NCBI GenBank assembly: GCA_016871975.1 | Contig: VHBM01000048.1 | Coordinates: forward strand, 1 to 7,399 | Reading direction: 5' to 3' | DNA: 7,399 bases | From: Nitrososphaerota archaeon | GTDB taxonomy: Archaea; Thermoproteota; Nitrososphaeria; Nitrososphaerales; Nitrosopumilaceae | Shown here: piece after piece, positions 1 through 5,512 of the stretch | Position numbering within the stretch: position 1 is the first letter of the stretch | Layout of the letters: every line of letters begins with the position of its first letter | Made by a program: the position numbers and the translations under genes | The notes under the pieces: generated by a model | The model's input: the letters and a program-made list of their open reading frames with translations, nothing else | Told to the model about the DNA's origin: nothing | The model's database searches: none

Positions 1-56
1 GCAAGGCTGCTTTTGCAAAAGCTAAGATTTTAGATAAAACCAGATATTTGAACTAG
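1..56 (+). CDS. C-terminal tail of a plus-strand protein (partial, 5' end outside window)
   Basis: Reading from base 3, the plus strand is open from the window edge to a TAG at 54-56 and encodes 17 residues (KAAFAKAKILDKTRYLN). The Ala/Lys-rich, helix-favouring composition looks like a genuine protein C-terminus, and the stop lies 1 nt before the stop of the convergent minus-strand gene, a compact arrangement that fits this genome. The other two plus frames hit stops sooner. The family cannot be identified from so short a tail, and a chance open frame of this length is possible. Confidence 0.4.
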   Translation, partial: KAAFAKAKILDKTRYLN

Positions 57-57
57 T

Positions 58-312
58 TTACTTGTTTTCTAGGATTGGTTTTTTCAGTATCAGCCATCTA
101 ATTATGATATACCATCCCACAAAGATTACCCCAACTATTCCCCAAAAGATCCAGTTTTGCATTTGTGCATCAAAACCCATCTGTGTAAACGTGCCTGTTA
201 TTTCTCTTGAAACTAGAGTTGATACTGCTAGAACTATAAAGAATTCAACGGCTAGCCAAGTCCAATTGGGCCATGACTCTCTTGGTATGTGTACGTTATT
301 GTGTACTCCCAT
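58..312 (-). CDS. Small two-helix integral membrane protein, 84 aa, function unknown
   Basis: This 84-residue protein has two hydrophobic segments, about residues 17-35 (WLAVEFFIVLAV core) and 53-75 (rich in I, V, W and F), joined by a short polar loop containing REITGTFTQ. A short N-terminus contains PRESWPNW, and the C-terminus is lysine-rich (KKP...ENK), suggesting both ends are cytoplasmic. Tryptophans cluster at the membrane boundaries. It starts at an ATG with a TATA-like box about 43 nt upstream, so it probably has its own transcript rather than depending on folE. I do not recognise the family. The size and topology resemble small accessory subunits of membrane complexes such as terminal oxidase or ammonia monooxygenase, but nothing in the sequence proves this. 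It converges with the partial gene at the left edge. Confidence 0.8.
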   Translation of the reverse strand: MGVHNNVHIPRESWPNWTWLAVEFFIVLAVSTLVSREITGTFTQMGFDAQMQNWIFWGIVGVIFVGWYIIIRWLILKKPILENK

Positions 313-350
313 GTACCATTGTCTTATGATATGGTTATTTATTTTTTCAG

Positions 351-360
351 AGATTTATAC
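351..360 (-). promoter_or_regulatory. TATA-like box for the 84-aa membrane protein gene
   Basis: On the minus strand this reads GTATAAATCT, close to the archaeal TATA consensus. Counting about 27 nt from its centre places the transcription start near 328-329, giving a leader of about 16 nt before the ATG at 312. The box overlaps the folE stop codon (355-357), so the promoter sits in the 3' end of folE. Confidence 0.5.
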
Positions 361-915
361 AAGTGAAGAAGATTTTGTGTCGTTTTTTATCATAGCAATT
401 ATATCTTTTTGATCTTCTTTTCTTTCGTAAACTCCTCTAAATGCATGTGTAGTCATTCTTGCGTCATTTCTTACTCCCCGCATTCTCATGCAAAGATGCT
501 CTGCCTCTATAACTACGGCAACTCCTTTTACTCCCTGTGAAAATAGCTCATCTGCTATGTTTTTTGTAAGTCGTTCTTGAATTTGTAGTCTTTTTGCGTA
601 CTTTTCTACCAACCGAACCAATTTTGAAATTCCAAATACACGGCCCTTAGGTGAATAAGCTATGTGGATTTTGCCAAAAAATGGTAACATGTGATGCTCA
701 CACATTGAATAAAACTGAATGTCTTTTGCAATTACTGCATCAGAGTCCTCGGAGAACTGAATTGATAGCTCAGAATCAGAATCATATCCTGAAAAGATTT
801 CTTTGTACATGTCAACTATTCTATCTGGTGTTTCACGTAAACCCTCTCTTGTTGGGTCTTCGCCTATCTCAATTATTAGTTCCCGGATTAGTTTTCGTAC
901 TCTTGCTTCATCCAT
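355..915 (-). CDS. folE: GTP cyclohydrolase I (type IA, FolE)
   Basis: FolE converts GTP to 7,8-dihydroneopterin triphosphate plus formate, a cytoplasmic zinc-dependent reaction of a homodecameric enzyme. At 186 residues it matches the core family length. The N-terminal helix is followed by EDPTREGLRETPDRI (19-33). The signature SMCEHHMLPFFGK (70-82) supplies zinc ligands C72 and H75 and catalytic H74. EAEHLCMRMRG (137-147) supplies H140 and the third zinc ligand C142. These correspond to E. coli C110, H112, H113, H179 and C181, so all key residues are present. Its ATG overlaps the queE stop in a TAATG, indicating translational coupling. Paired with queE, its likely role is the 7-deazaguanine (preQ0/archaeosine) pathway rather than folate. 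It is the classical zinc IA type, not the archaeal MptA/IB type. Confidence 0.96.
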   Translation of the reverse strand: MDEARVRKLIRELIIEIGEDPTREGLRETPDRIVDMYKEIFSGYDSDSELSIQFSEDSDAVIAKDIQFYSMCEHHMLPFFGKIHIAYSPKGRVFGISKLVRLVEKYAKRLQIQERLTKNIADELFSQGVKGVAVVIEAEHLCMRMRGVRNDARMTTHAFRGVYERKEDQKDIIAMIKNDTKSSSLV

Positions 916-1628
916 TATGGTGCACCTATCAATTTGTGTAATTGTGGTATTATACGTACCTCACTATAAAGAGGATACACTATATCATAAAATTCCAAGA
1001 GTTGTTCCAAACTTGGTTCTGCTACGCCGTGAGTTGGTTGTATTATAAATCCTGCAATGTCGGTTTTCGAGATTGTCTCAAAAATTCGCTTGATTAGTTC
1101 TTTAAATGATGGTAAATCAGTTTTTGAGCTAACTACGATTTTGATGTATGTTATTTTTTTTAATGAAACTGATGATTTAAGACATTCAAATGCATTTTTC
1201 ATGAGTGTAGAATAGTGTTTTGGATCGACAAATTCAGAGTCTTTGGTTTTAAACTCAATTTTTACAAAATCAATAAACGGTAAGACCTCAGAAAATTTTG
1301 TAGAGTCAAAACACGATGATTCCAGATATGTAGGGATGTTTTTTGATTTTACATATCGTGCAATTTCCCTAACTGCTTCGTGTTGAATGAGTGGATCCCC
1401 CCCTGTAAAATTAACTTTATAGGTTTTATCTTGTAGTTTAGAGTTTATTATTTTGCAGGCGTCTTCTAGCGAGTATTCTGTGCCAGAATTCATTGGGAGT
1501 GCCTCTATTGTATCACAATAAAAGCATGTGAAAGGACAACCTGCCAGTCTGACAAACAGTGTCTTTGTTCCATAAAGTATTCCCTCGCCTTCTACTGATG
1601 TAAAGATCTCAAATAGTCTTACTTTCAA
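915..1628 (-). CDS. queE: 7-carboxy-7-deazaguanine synthase (radical SAM, QueE)
   Basis: QueE is a radical SAM enzyme that rearranges 6-carboxy-5,6,7,8-tetrahydropterin to 7-carboxy-7-deazaguanine, the precursor of preQ0 and, in archaea, of archaeosine at tRNA position 15. The 237-residue protein opens with FTSVEGEGILYG (9-20), the QueE substrate-binding signature. C31-x3-C35-x2-C38 (in AGCPFTCFYCDT) binds the 4Fe-4S cluster, and TGGDP (75-79) is the SAM-contacting GGEP-type motif. The start is TTG at 1626-1628: an in-frame stop lies nine codons upstream with no ATG or GTG between, and the next internal Met (residue 46) would remove the cluster site. A TATA-like box about 27 nt upstream implies a leaderless transcript. 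It is first in a two-gene operon with folE, sharing a TAATG junction. Confidence 0.95.
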   Translation of the reverse strand: MKVRLFEIFTSVEGEGILYGTKTLFVRLAGCPFTCFYCDTIEALPMNSGTEYSLEDACKIINSKLQDKTYKVNFTGGDPLIQHEAVREIARYVKSKNIPTYLESSCFDSTKFSEVLPFIDFVKIEFKTKDSEFVDPKHYSTLMKNAFECLKSSVSLKKITYIKIVVSSKTDLPSFKELIKRIFETISKTDIAGFIIQPTHGVAEPSLEQLLEFYDIVYPLYSEVRIIPQLHKLIGAP

Positions 1629-1649
1629 GGATTTGATTATGGATGGTTG

Positions 1650-1659
1650 TTATTTATTC
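1650..1659 (-). promoter_or_regulatory. TATA-like box for queE-folE
   Basis: The minus strand reads GAATAAATAA here. Its centre is about 27 nt upstream of the TTG start of queE at 1628, the distance expected if transcription begins at or within a base or two of the start codon. It lies in the 48-nt gap between queE and the 64-aa gene, so queE-folE can be transcribed independently of the upstream genes. Confidence 0.45.
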
Positions 1660-1676
1660 AATTAAGATTGTGTTTG

Positions 1677-1871
1677 CTATGACATCACTGGTTCTTTTGT
1701 ATAAAACAAACCAGAGATGAAAAATACTACACCTAAAATTCCAATTAGTCCCCCAACAAATTCCACTGTTTCGCCTAGATCTATCTCCATTGGGGCCCAC
1801 AAAAATGCAATCAATGCGCCAACTACCATCATTGGTATTCCAACACCAACAGTAATTCGTTTAGAAGCCAT
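1677..1871 (-). CDS. Small two-helix membrane protein, 64 aa, function unknown
   Basis: The 64-residue product begins with a basic MASKR. Two hydrophobic helices follow, about residues 7-26 (VGVGIPMMVVGALIAFLW) and 38-57 (glycine-rich FVGGLIGILGVVFFISGLFY), separated by an acidic loop (PMEIDLGETVE). The positive-inside rule puts both termini in the cytoplasm and the acidic loop outside. There are no catalytic motifs or cysteines. A TATA-like element is placed for leaderless initiation at this ATG, which supports it being a real gene. It lies between the secreted helical-protein gene (stop 45 nt upstream) and queE. Small membrane proteins of this form are common and mostly uncharacterised in archaea, and I can assign no function. 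Confidence 0.75.
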   Translation of the reverse strand: MASKRITVGVGIPMMVVGALIAFLWAPMEIDLGETVEFVGGLIGILGVVFFISGLFYTKEPVMS

Positions 1872-1894
1872 GCACGATGGACCTCTTTTTAAAA

Positions 1895-1903
1895 TGTATA
1901 TGA
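1895..1903 (-). promoter_or_regulatory. TATA-like box for the 64-aa membrane protein gene
   Basis: The minus strand reads TCATATACA with its centre near 1899, about 27 nt before the ATG at 1871, consistent with leaderless transcription. A nearby TTTTAAAAAG at about 1885-1894 would place the start inside the gene and is less suitable. Confidence 0.4.
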
Positions 1904-1916
1904 AGTTTTGGTCAGA

Positions 1917-3197
1917 TTATTGAAGCATTCTATACAATATTTTGAGTGTTCTTTCAACTTCAGAAATTTTGTTTAATGCATCTTTTAGTGATTTTTCAGC
2001 TTGAGATTCTGCCTGATCTAATAATGAAAGTGAGTTTTTGATCCAGCGTTTAGCGGCTGCATTTTTATCTGCTTTTGCTTCTAGTTTGTGTAATTCATCT
2101 TCCAGTTGTTGAATTTTTAGCTTGATTCTTTCTGCTTTTGATTCAGAAAGAGATTCAGAACGCAGAGAGTTAGCTTTGTCGTTTTCGGTTTTTACAGGAT
2201 TTTCAATATCACTAACTAAGCTATTTAGCGTGTTAAATAATCTGAGAGCGTTTTCAAGATCACCTTTTGAGATGAGGGTTTTTAGCTCATCAAACATAAT
2301 TTTTGCCTTGTCAAGTTTGGTTGCATCAACGCGCTTACTGGTTGATAGTTTGTCTAGTTTTGCTTCAAGATTGTTGATTATCGCGTCTATTCTGCTTGTT
2401 TTTGATTCATCAAATTGATTTTTTAGTGTAATAATGATCTTTGTCTGTTTTACTATTTGGCTTGAATTAGCTGCTTTAATGAGTTGCAGTTTTGATTGCT
2501 CCAAGTTTTTGGTTATATTTTCTGATAAGCCTAGATCCTTTGCTTGTACAATAAGTGCATCAACTCGTTGTACCTGTTTTTCAGCAAAATCCTTTGCACG
2601 GATGGTCTTTTTTTGATCTGCGTCATTTTTGAGTGTGTTATAGACGTCAAGTGTCAATGATTCTAGTACGCTAATGGTTTTTTCTGCAGATTCAAGGTCC
2701 CCCTTGTTATAGTGATTTCGTGCAGTAGTTATCAGTTCATCAAGTGTTTGAAAATCAATTTCTACACTACTTTTTTTTGCTATTTCTTTTAGTCTGTCCA
2801 CATATCGTTCCATTCTATCAATAACTGGCTTTACCCCATATTGTGTATCAGTATCTTGTGCTAATGCAACCTCAGCGACTTGTCTTGCTTGGTTAATTTG
2901 TTGCCCTATTTCTTTGAAGATCTTCATTGCAGCCAAAAAGTGAGTTCTTGCCGCCTCAATGTTTTCTTCTTTTACTGCATCTGTTAATGCATCAATCTCG
3001 GCAGAGCCTTGATCGTATAATTTCTTTATTTCATCTGATACTGATTCTGTGTTTGAGAGTTCAAATTTTATGTGATCTCTTGCTTGCATTGCAAGTCTAA
3101 CTAGTGATTCTGATTCTGATTCAGCATAAGCACTGGTTGTGATGGTGCCTAGGAAAGCGGCAACCAAAAATAACATAATAAGATAGGTTTTATTCAT
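1917..3197 (-). CDS. Secreted all-helical protein with repeated hairpin modules, 426 aa
   Basis: A clear Sec signal peptide (MNKTYLIMLFLVAAFLGTIT..., cleavage likely after SAYA, residue 25) precedes a mature chain that is almost wholly charged and helical, with no further membrane segment, so the protein should act outside the membrane. Helical-hairpin units recur: VKEENIEAARTHF (75-87), NKGDLESAEKTI (164-175), a weaker copy at about 211-262, and SKGDLENALRLF (310-321). The turn motif KGDLE[SN]A occurs twice, 146 residues apart. The last 80 residues are strongly coiled-coil. The mature N-terminus has an ESESES run. Its ATG overlaps the stop of the membrane winged-helix gene (TAATG), so the two are translationally coupled and probably cooperate. 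No enzyme motif is visible. It could be a structural S-layer-associated protein or a ligand/partner of the membrane regulator. I do not recognise a named family. Confidence 0.85.
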   Translation of the reverse strand: MNKTYLIMLFLVAAFLGTITTSAYAESESESLVRLAMQARDHIKFELSNTESVSDEIKKLYDQGSAEIDALTDAVKEENIEAARTHFLAAMKIFKEIGQQINQARQVAEVALAQDTDTQYGVKPVIDRMERYVDRLKEIAKKSSVEIDFQTLDELITTARNHYNKGDLESAEKTISVLESLTLDVYNTLKNDADQKKTIRAKDFAEKQVQRVDALIVQAKDLGLSENITKNLEQSKLQLIKAANSSQIVKQTKIIITLKNQFDESKTSRIDAIINNLEAKLDKLSTSKRVDATKLDKAKIMFDELKTLISKGDLENALRLFNTLNSLVSDIENPVKTENDKANSLRSESLSESKAERIKLKIQQLEDELHKLEAKADKNAAAKRWIKNSLSLLDQAESQAEKSLKDALNKISEVERTLKILYRMLQ

Positions 3198-4297
3198 TAT
3201 TGTTCACCAGTTATACCATCCTTTAGTTTTACTAGATTTTGTGATTCTTTTTTTTCAATCTCAACTATTCCTTCTCTTTCTAGTCGTTTCACTGCCCTCC
3301 ACATGGTTGTTCTTGGCTGGAGGAATTTCTTGCGTAGCTCGCTTTCATATGCTTGCCCGCCGTTATCAGAAATAAATGAAATTAGCTCTTTATCGTCATC
3401 TCGGAGATTTGGTCTTAGTTTAAAGATTGTTTCTTTGTCAAGTATCTTGAATACTGTTTTTTCCTGTGTTGATGTAACAACTAGTGTTTTATTGATACTT
3501 TTTCTTTGCTTTAGGATTAGACCTGCCGCAATAGCAGCTGCAGTTACTCCTGTAATTACTATAATGTAATTAGTTTGCGATGAGTTAGATGTTTCTAGGA
3601 TTTCTTGTTGCGTTGCCAAGTTTTTTGCTTCATTTGCTAGATCTATTGCGTCAGTAAATCTTCCATCGTCATATGCAGTTAATGCTTCATCAAGTTTAGT
3701 GTCAGCTAGTTGGGTTTGTATTCCACTGTTTTTTACTTGCTCAATTGAGCTTCTTGCTTCATTTATTGCATCTAATGCAGTTTGGGCTGAGCCAGACATA
3801 CCAAAAGAATAGCTAATGTCAGTATGACCTGCCGGTAACAAAAGACGAGATTGTTCATCGATTATTTCTATACTTGAAGGAATTGTATTCATTCCAACAA
3901 TAACGGTATTTTTTGGCATTAGTACTGTGTGCTCTGATTGGACATCTACAACAAATGACCAGATCTTACCATTTTTTGATATAAGATCATGAGTATCATA
4001 ATCTATTGTAATCATCGAAGCTCCAAATGTCTCTATTTGTGCTATGTCATCTCTGATATTACTTGTAAGTAAGAGTCCATTTTCATCTTGTGCAACTAGA
4101 TTTTCTGTTGTTTTCCCAAATAGTTTTACAGTAAAGTCAGGAGAAAGCGGATCTGTTTCTGTTTGATAAAAAACATGAGCTGAGCCATCTTGATAAATAG
4201 TAAAATCAATAGTTCGAATAGCGCTAAGAGAGTTTTGTATAGGCATGCCTATGGCTAGTACAACAAGACCTAATGCGATTATAGGCAGCTTAACCAT
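3197..4297 (-). CDS. Membrane-anchored winged-helix regulator with extracytoplasmic sensor-like domain
   Basis: In the chosen 366-residue form, a signal peptide (MVKLPIIALGLVVLAIG..., cleavage near residue 26) leads into a beta-rich extracytoplasmic region (about 27-168, IRTIDFTIYQDGSAHVFY). A helical hairpin follows at about 171-230, containing LDEALTAYDDGRFTDA, then a single membrane helix (243-262) and a cytoplasmic winged helix at about 298-358 (KELISFISDNGGQ...TTMWRAVKRLEREGIVEI). This order suggests a one-component transmembrane regulator that senses outside and binds DNA inside. An ATG at 4387, 3 nt after the upstream stop and 8 nt after an AGGT, would add 30 residues. I prefer 4297 because it creates a clean signal peptide, the extension uses ATC/CTG codons unlike the rest, and an inverted repeat lies just upstream. 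The stop overlaps the next ATG. Function is inferred from architecture. Confidence 0.85.
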   Translation of the reverse strand: MVKLPIIALGLVVLAIGMPIQNSLSAIRTIDFTIYQDGSAHVFYQTETDPLSPDFTVKLFGKTTENLVAQDENGLLLTSNIRDDIAQIETFGASMITIDYDTHDLISKNGKIWSFVVDVQSEHTVLMPKNTVIVGMNTIPSSIEIIDEQSRLLLPAGHTDISYSFGMSGSAQTALDAINEARSSIEQVKNSGIQTQLADTKLDEALTAYDDGRFTDAIDLANEAKNLATQQEILETSNSSQTNYIIVITGVTAAAIAAGLILKQRKSINKTLVVTSTQEKTVFKILDKETIFKLRPNLRDDDKELISFISDNGGQAYESELRKKFLQPRTTMWRAVKRLEREGIVEIEKKESQNLVKLKDGITGEQ

Positions 4298-4301
4298 TGT
4301 T

Positions 4302-4324
4302 GTGAGGATACTTTGGATCCTTAC
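4302..4324. repeat. Inverted repeat just upstream of the membrane regulator start
   Basis: GTGAGGAT (4302-4309) and ATCCTTAC (4317-4324) are inverted copies with one mismatch, separated by 7 nt. The element ends 5 nt before the preferred ATG at 4297. It could be an operator for one of the adjacent winged-helix proteins or a small mRNA hairpin. If translation started at 4387 it would lie inside the coding region. Confidence 0.4.
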
Positions 4325-4390
4325 AAAAAGGATTCCATCCCCTGGAAGAGGTTCCTGTGGATTACACAGTACCAGTTGTGGGTTCATACA

Positions 4391-4678
4391 CTAGTACCTT
4401 AGATTCATGGATTCTACCAGAGACTGGAATTTTTGGAATTCTTGGAAGAATTGGACGCCTTTTTCAGTAACCATATACCTTCTGTTTCTGTCATCTTTGA
4501 CTGAACCTACTAAGCCAGCATCTACTAGTCTTTGGCATTTGTCTAAGACAGCATAGTGTGAGAGGTTGGCTTTTCTTGATATGGCAGAGACAATAACTCC
4601 TTCACGGCCACCGGACATGGTTACATCCAAAATGTCACCAATTATTCCCATCTCGGATCTGTATTGTTGTTTTGACAT
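4391..4678 (-). CDS. Winged-helix DNA-binding protein (HTH_45-like archaeal regulator)
   Basis: This is a 95-residue soluble protein with an archaeal winged-helix layout. The first helix, YRSEMGIIGDILDV (6-19), is followed by the HTH at about 27-56 (GVIVSAISRKANLSHYAVLDKCQRLVDAGLV), a beta-hairpin wing (KDDRNRRYMVTEKG, 61-74) and a C-terminal amphipathic helix likely used for dimerisation. The RYMVTEKG wing ending and the RSEMxIIxxIL opening are characteristic of the small HTH_45-type regulators that are numerous in Thaumarchaeota. The ATG at 4678 keeps the whole first helix; Met10 would truncate it. The stop lies 93 nt before the preferred start of the membrane regulator (3 nt before the alternative start), so co-transcription is likely. 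Targets are unknown; autoregulation through repeats in the upstream region is plausible. Confidence 0.88.
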   Translation of the reverse strand: MSKQQYRSEMGIIGDILDVTMSGGREGVIVSAISRKANLSHYAVLDKCQRLVDAGLVGSVKDDRNRRYMVTEKGVQFFQEFQKFQSLVESMNLRY

Positions 4679-4727
4679 GCTATCTATACGGCGAGTTGGT
4701 TAATCAGGTACATTTTGAAACCTTGAA

Positions 4728-4748
4728 GCGAAACGCATAGCGGAACGC
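4728..4748. repeat. Short tandem direct repeat upstream of the winged-helix gene
   Basis: GCGAAACGC (4728-4736) and GCGGAACGC (4740-4748) differ at one base and start 12 bp apart, on nearly the same DNA face. They stand out as GC-rich in an AT-rich intergenic region and are a candidate binding site for the regulator encoded at 4391-4678. Confidence 0.4.
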
Positions 4749-4779
4749 CTGTTTCACCTACTAGAAATTGTAAAAATGG

Positions 4780-4790
4780 CTATTTTTTAT
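4780..4790 (-). promoter_or_regulatory. Possible TATA box for the winged-helix gene
   Basis: The minus strand reads ATAAAAAATAG within 4780-4790, an AT-rich element whose centre would place transcription near 4758, giving a leader of about 80 nt that contains the 12-bp direct repeat. No better-placed TATA element is visible nearer the start. The call is weak. Confidence 0.3.
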
Positions 4791-4801
4791 GGCGCGAGCA
4801 A

Positions 4802-4820
4802 ATCGCAAAAGTCATGCGAT
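4802..4820. repeat. Inverted repeat between the divergent promoters
   Basis: ATCGCA (4802-4807) and TGCGAT (4815-4820) are perfect inverted copies with a 7-nt spacer. A further GCGAT follows at 4824-4828, running into the plus-strand TATA box. The element lies between the two divergent TATA candidates and overlaps the BRE zone of the plus-strand promoter, the position expected of a shared operator. Confidence 0.45.
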
Positions 4821-4826
4821 CTGGCG

Positions 4827-4835
4827 ATATAAAAA
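4827..4835 (+). promoter_or_regulatory. TATA box for the coiled-coil repeat protein gene
   Basis: ATATAAAAA preceded by GGCG is the best TATA candidate in this intergenic region. It predicts a start near 4858 and a leader of about 48 nt, which would accommodate the Shine-Dalgarno-like GTGAT before the ATG at 4906. A weaker alternative, CTTTTTATT around 4868-4876, would give a leaderless or near-leaderless message. Confidence 0.5.
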
Positions 4836-4896
4836 GGAGATTTATGGTTTTTAATATTCATTAATAACTTTTTATTCAATGTGATTCTCATAAGTC

Positions 4897-4901
4897 GTGA
4901 T
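4897..4901 (+). promoter_or_regulatory. Shine-Dalgarno-like GTGAT deciding the start of the coiled-coil gene
   Basis: GTGAT matches the GGTGAT part of the archaeal ribosome-binding consensus and ends 4 nt before the ATG at 4906. The same GTG could be read as an in-frame start three codons earlier; treating it as the binding site gives the more natural start MFDRFRKKK. Confidence 0.45.
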
Positions 4902-4905
4902 AGGT

Positions 4906-5478
4906 ATGTTTGATAGATTCAGGAAAAAAAAGGAAGAATCTGAAGATGGTGGTTTTGAGATGGTTGAAGAAAGACCAAGCTTTAATCAGGATTATTCTGA
5001 GTCGTTTTCTTCAGATAGAGAAGAACCAACCAATGACGAAAGATTGACCAAGGCAAATAATGTTCCAGCCGAAACACAACCCCAAAAAAATTCGTCTGTT
5101 TCTATGACAAGTGAGATTGGAATAAGTGAATTGATGGATAAACGTGCCAAGCTAGATGAGGCCATTGATTATGTTGGATTAATGATTAAAAATCTCAAAG
5201 ATAAACGTACAAGGTTGGAAAAAGATATTGAACAAGAATCTGTTGACATTAAAAATCTCAAAGAAAAGCTCATGAAGGTAAGCGAATACATTGAGGAGGA
5301 AAACCAAGGGATTCAAAATCTCAAAATGAAGAGATCAGCAGTTGAAAAAGAAGCAGATGAGGTAGGGAATTTTATAGGCAATCTACGAAACAAGTTATCA
5401 GGCATAGACAGAGTTATTGATGATGAAGGTGGCAGAATAAAGTCCTTCAAAGAATCAAGGCCAAAACAGGACTATTAG
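4906..5478 (+). CDS. Coiled-coil protein with 21-residue tandem repeats, 190 aa
   Basis: The first 70 residues are polar, acidic and probably disordered after a basic MFDRFRKKK. From residue 73 the chain is a strict repeat of 21 residues (three heptads), with units beginning at 73, 94, 115, 136 and 157 and a partial sixth at 178. Most follow I-x-N-L-[KR]-x-K, with hydrophobic residues at unit positions 1, 4, 11 and 15 and often 18. This predicts a long coiled coil, perhaps broken by glycines at unit ends. There is no signal peptide or membrane helix, so it should be cytoplasmic. An in-frame GTG at 4897 would add three residues. It is divergent from the winged-helix gene and convergent with a CdvB-like gene. 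No family is recognised; a scaffold or cytoskeletal-type role is only a guess. Confidence 0.85.
   Translation: MFDRFRKKKEESEDGGFEMVEERPSFNQDYSESFSSDREEPTNDERLTKANNVPAETQPQKNSSVSMTSEIGISELMDKRAKLDEAIDYVGLMIKNLKDKRTRLEKDIEQESVDIKNLKEKLMKVSEYIEEENQGIQNLKMKRSAVEKEADEVGNFIGNLRNKLSGIDRVIDDEGGRIKSFKESRPKQDY
5122..5436 (+). repeat. Five tandem 63-bp coding repeats
   Basis: Five in-frame 63-bp units encode the 21-residue repeat. Conservation extends to DNA in places: ATTAAAAATCTCAAAG occurs at 5185-5200 and exactly 63 bp later at 5248-5263, and a near copy (ATTCAAAATCTCAAA) starts at 5311. This suggests growth by tandem duplication, with the outer units more diverged. Confidence 0.8.
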
Positions 5479-5489
5479 AAATTTTAACT

Positions 5490-5495
5490 AAAAAA
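5490..5495 (-). terminator. Oligo-T terminator candidate for the CdvB-like gene
   Basis: On the minus strand a run of six T lies 18 nt after the TAA of the CdvB-like gene, in the 34-nt gap between convergent genes. Archaeal RNA polymerase can terminate on such T tracts without a hairpin. No equivalent long T run serves the plus-strand gene here. Confidence 0.4.
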
Positions 5496-5512
5496 TTAAG
5501 AAATGTAAGGTA

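Noticed and set aside
62..412. 116-codon plus-strand frame across the 84-aa gene and the folE end
   Set aside because: It is opposite a two-helix membrane protein, which automatically yields a hydrophobic antisense translation, and it enters folE antisense without any promoter.
3081..3093. CTTGC-ATT-GCAAG hairpin
   Set aside because: Inside the secreted protein's coding sequence and explained by codons; no regulatory position.
3106..3123. GATTCT hexamer repeated three times
   Set aside because: Simple coding repeat for the ESESES stretch after the signal peptide; too short to call a functional microsatellite.
4776..4832. 18-codon micro-ORF in the same intergenic region
   Set aside because: Short, without translation signals, and overlapping other regulatory elements in a different frame.
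4789..4854. 21-codon basic micro-ORF (MARANRKSHAIWRYKKEIYGF)
   Set aside because: It spans the inverted repeat and the TATA box of the downstream gene, and has no suitably placed TATA box or ribosome site; likely chance.
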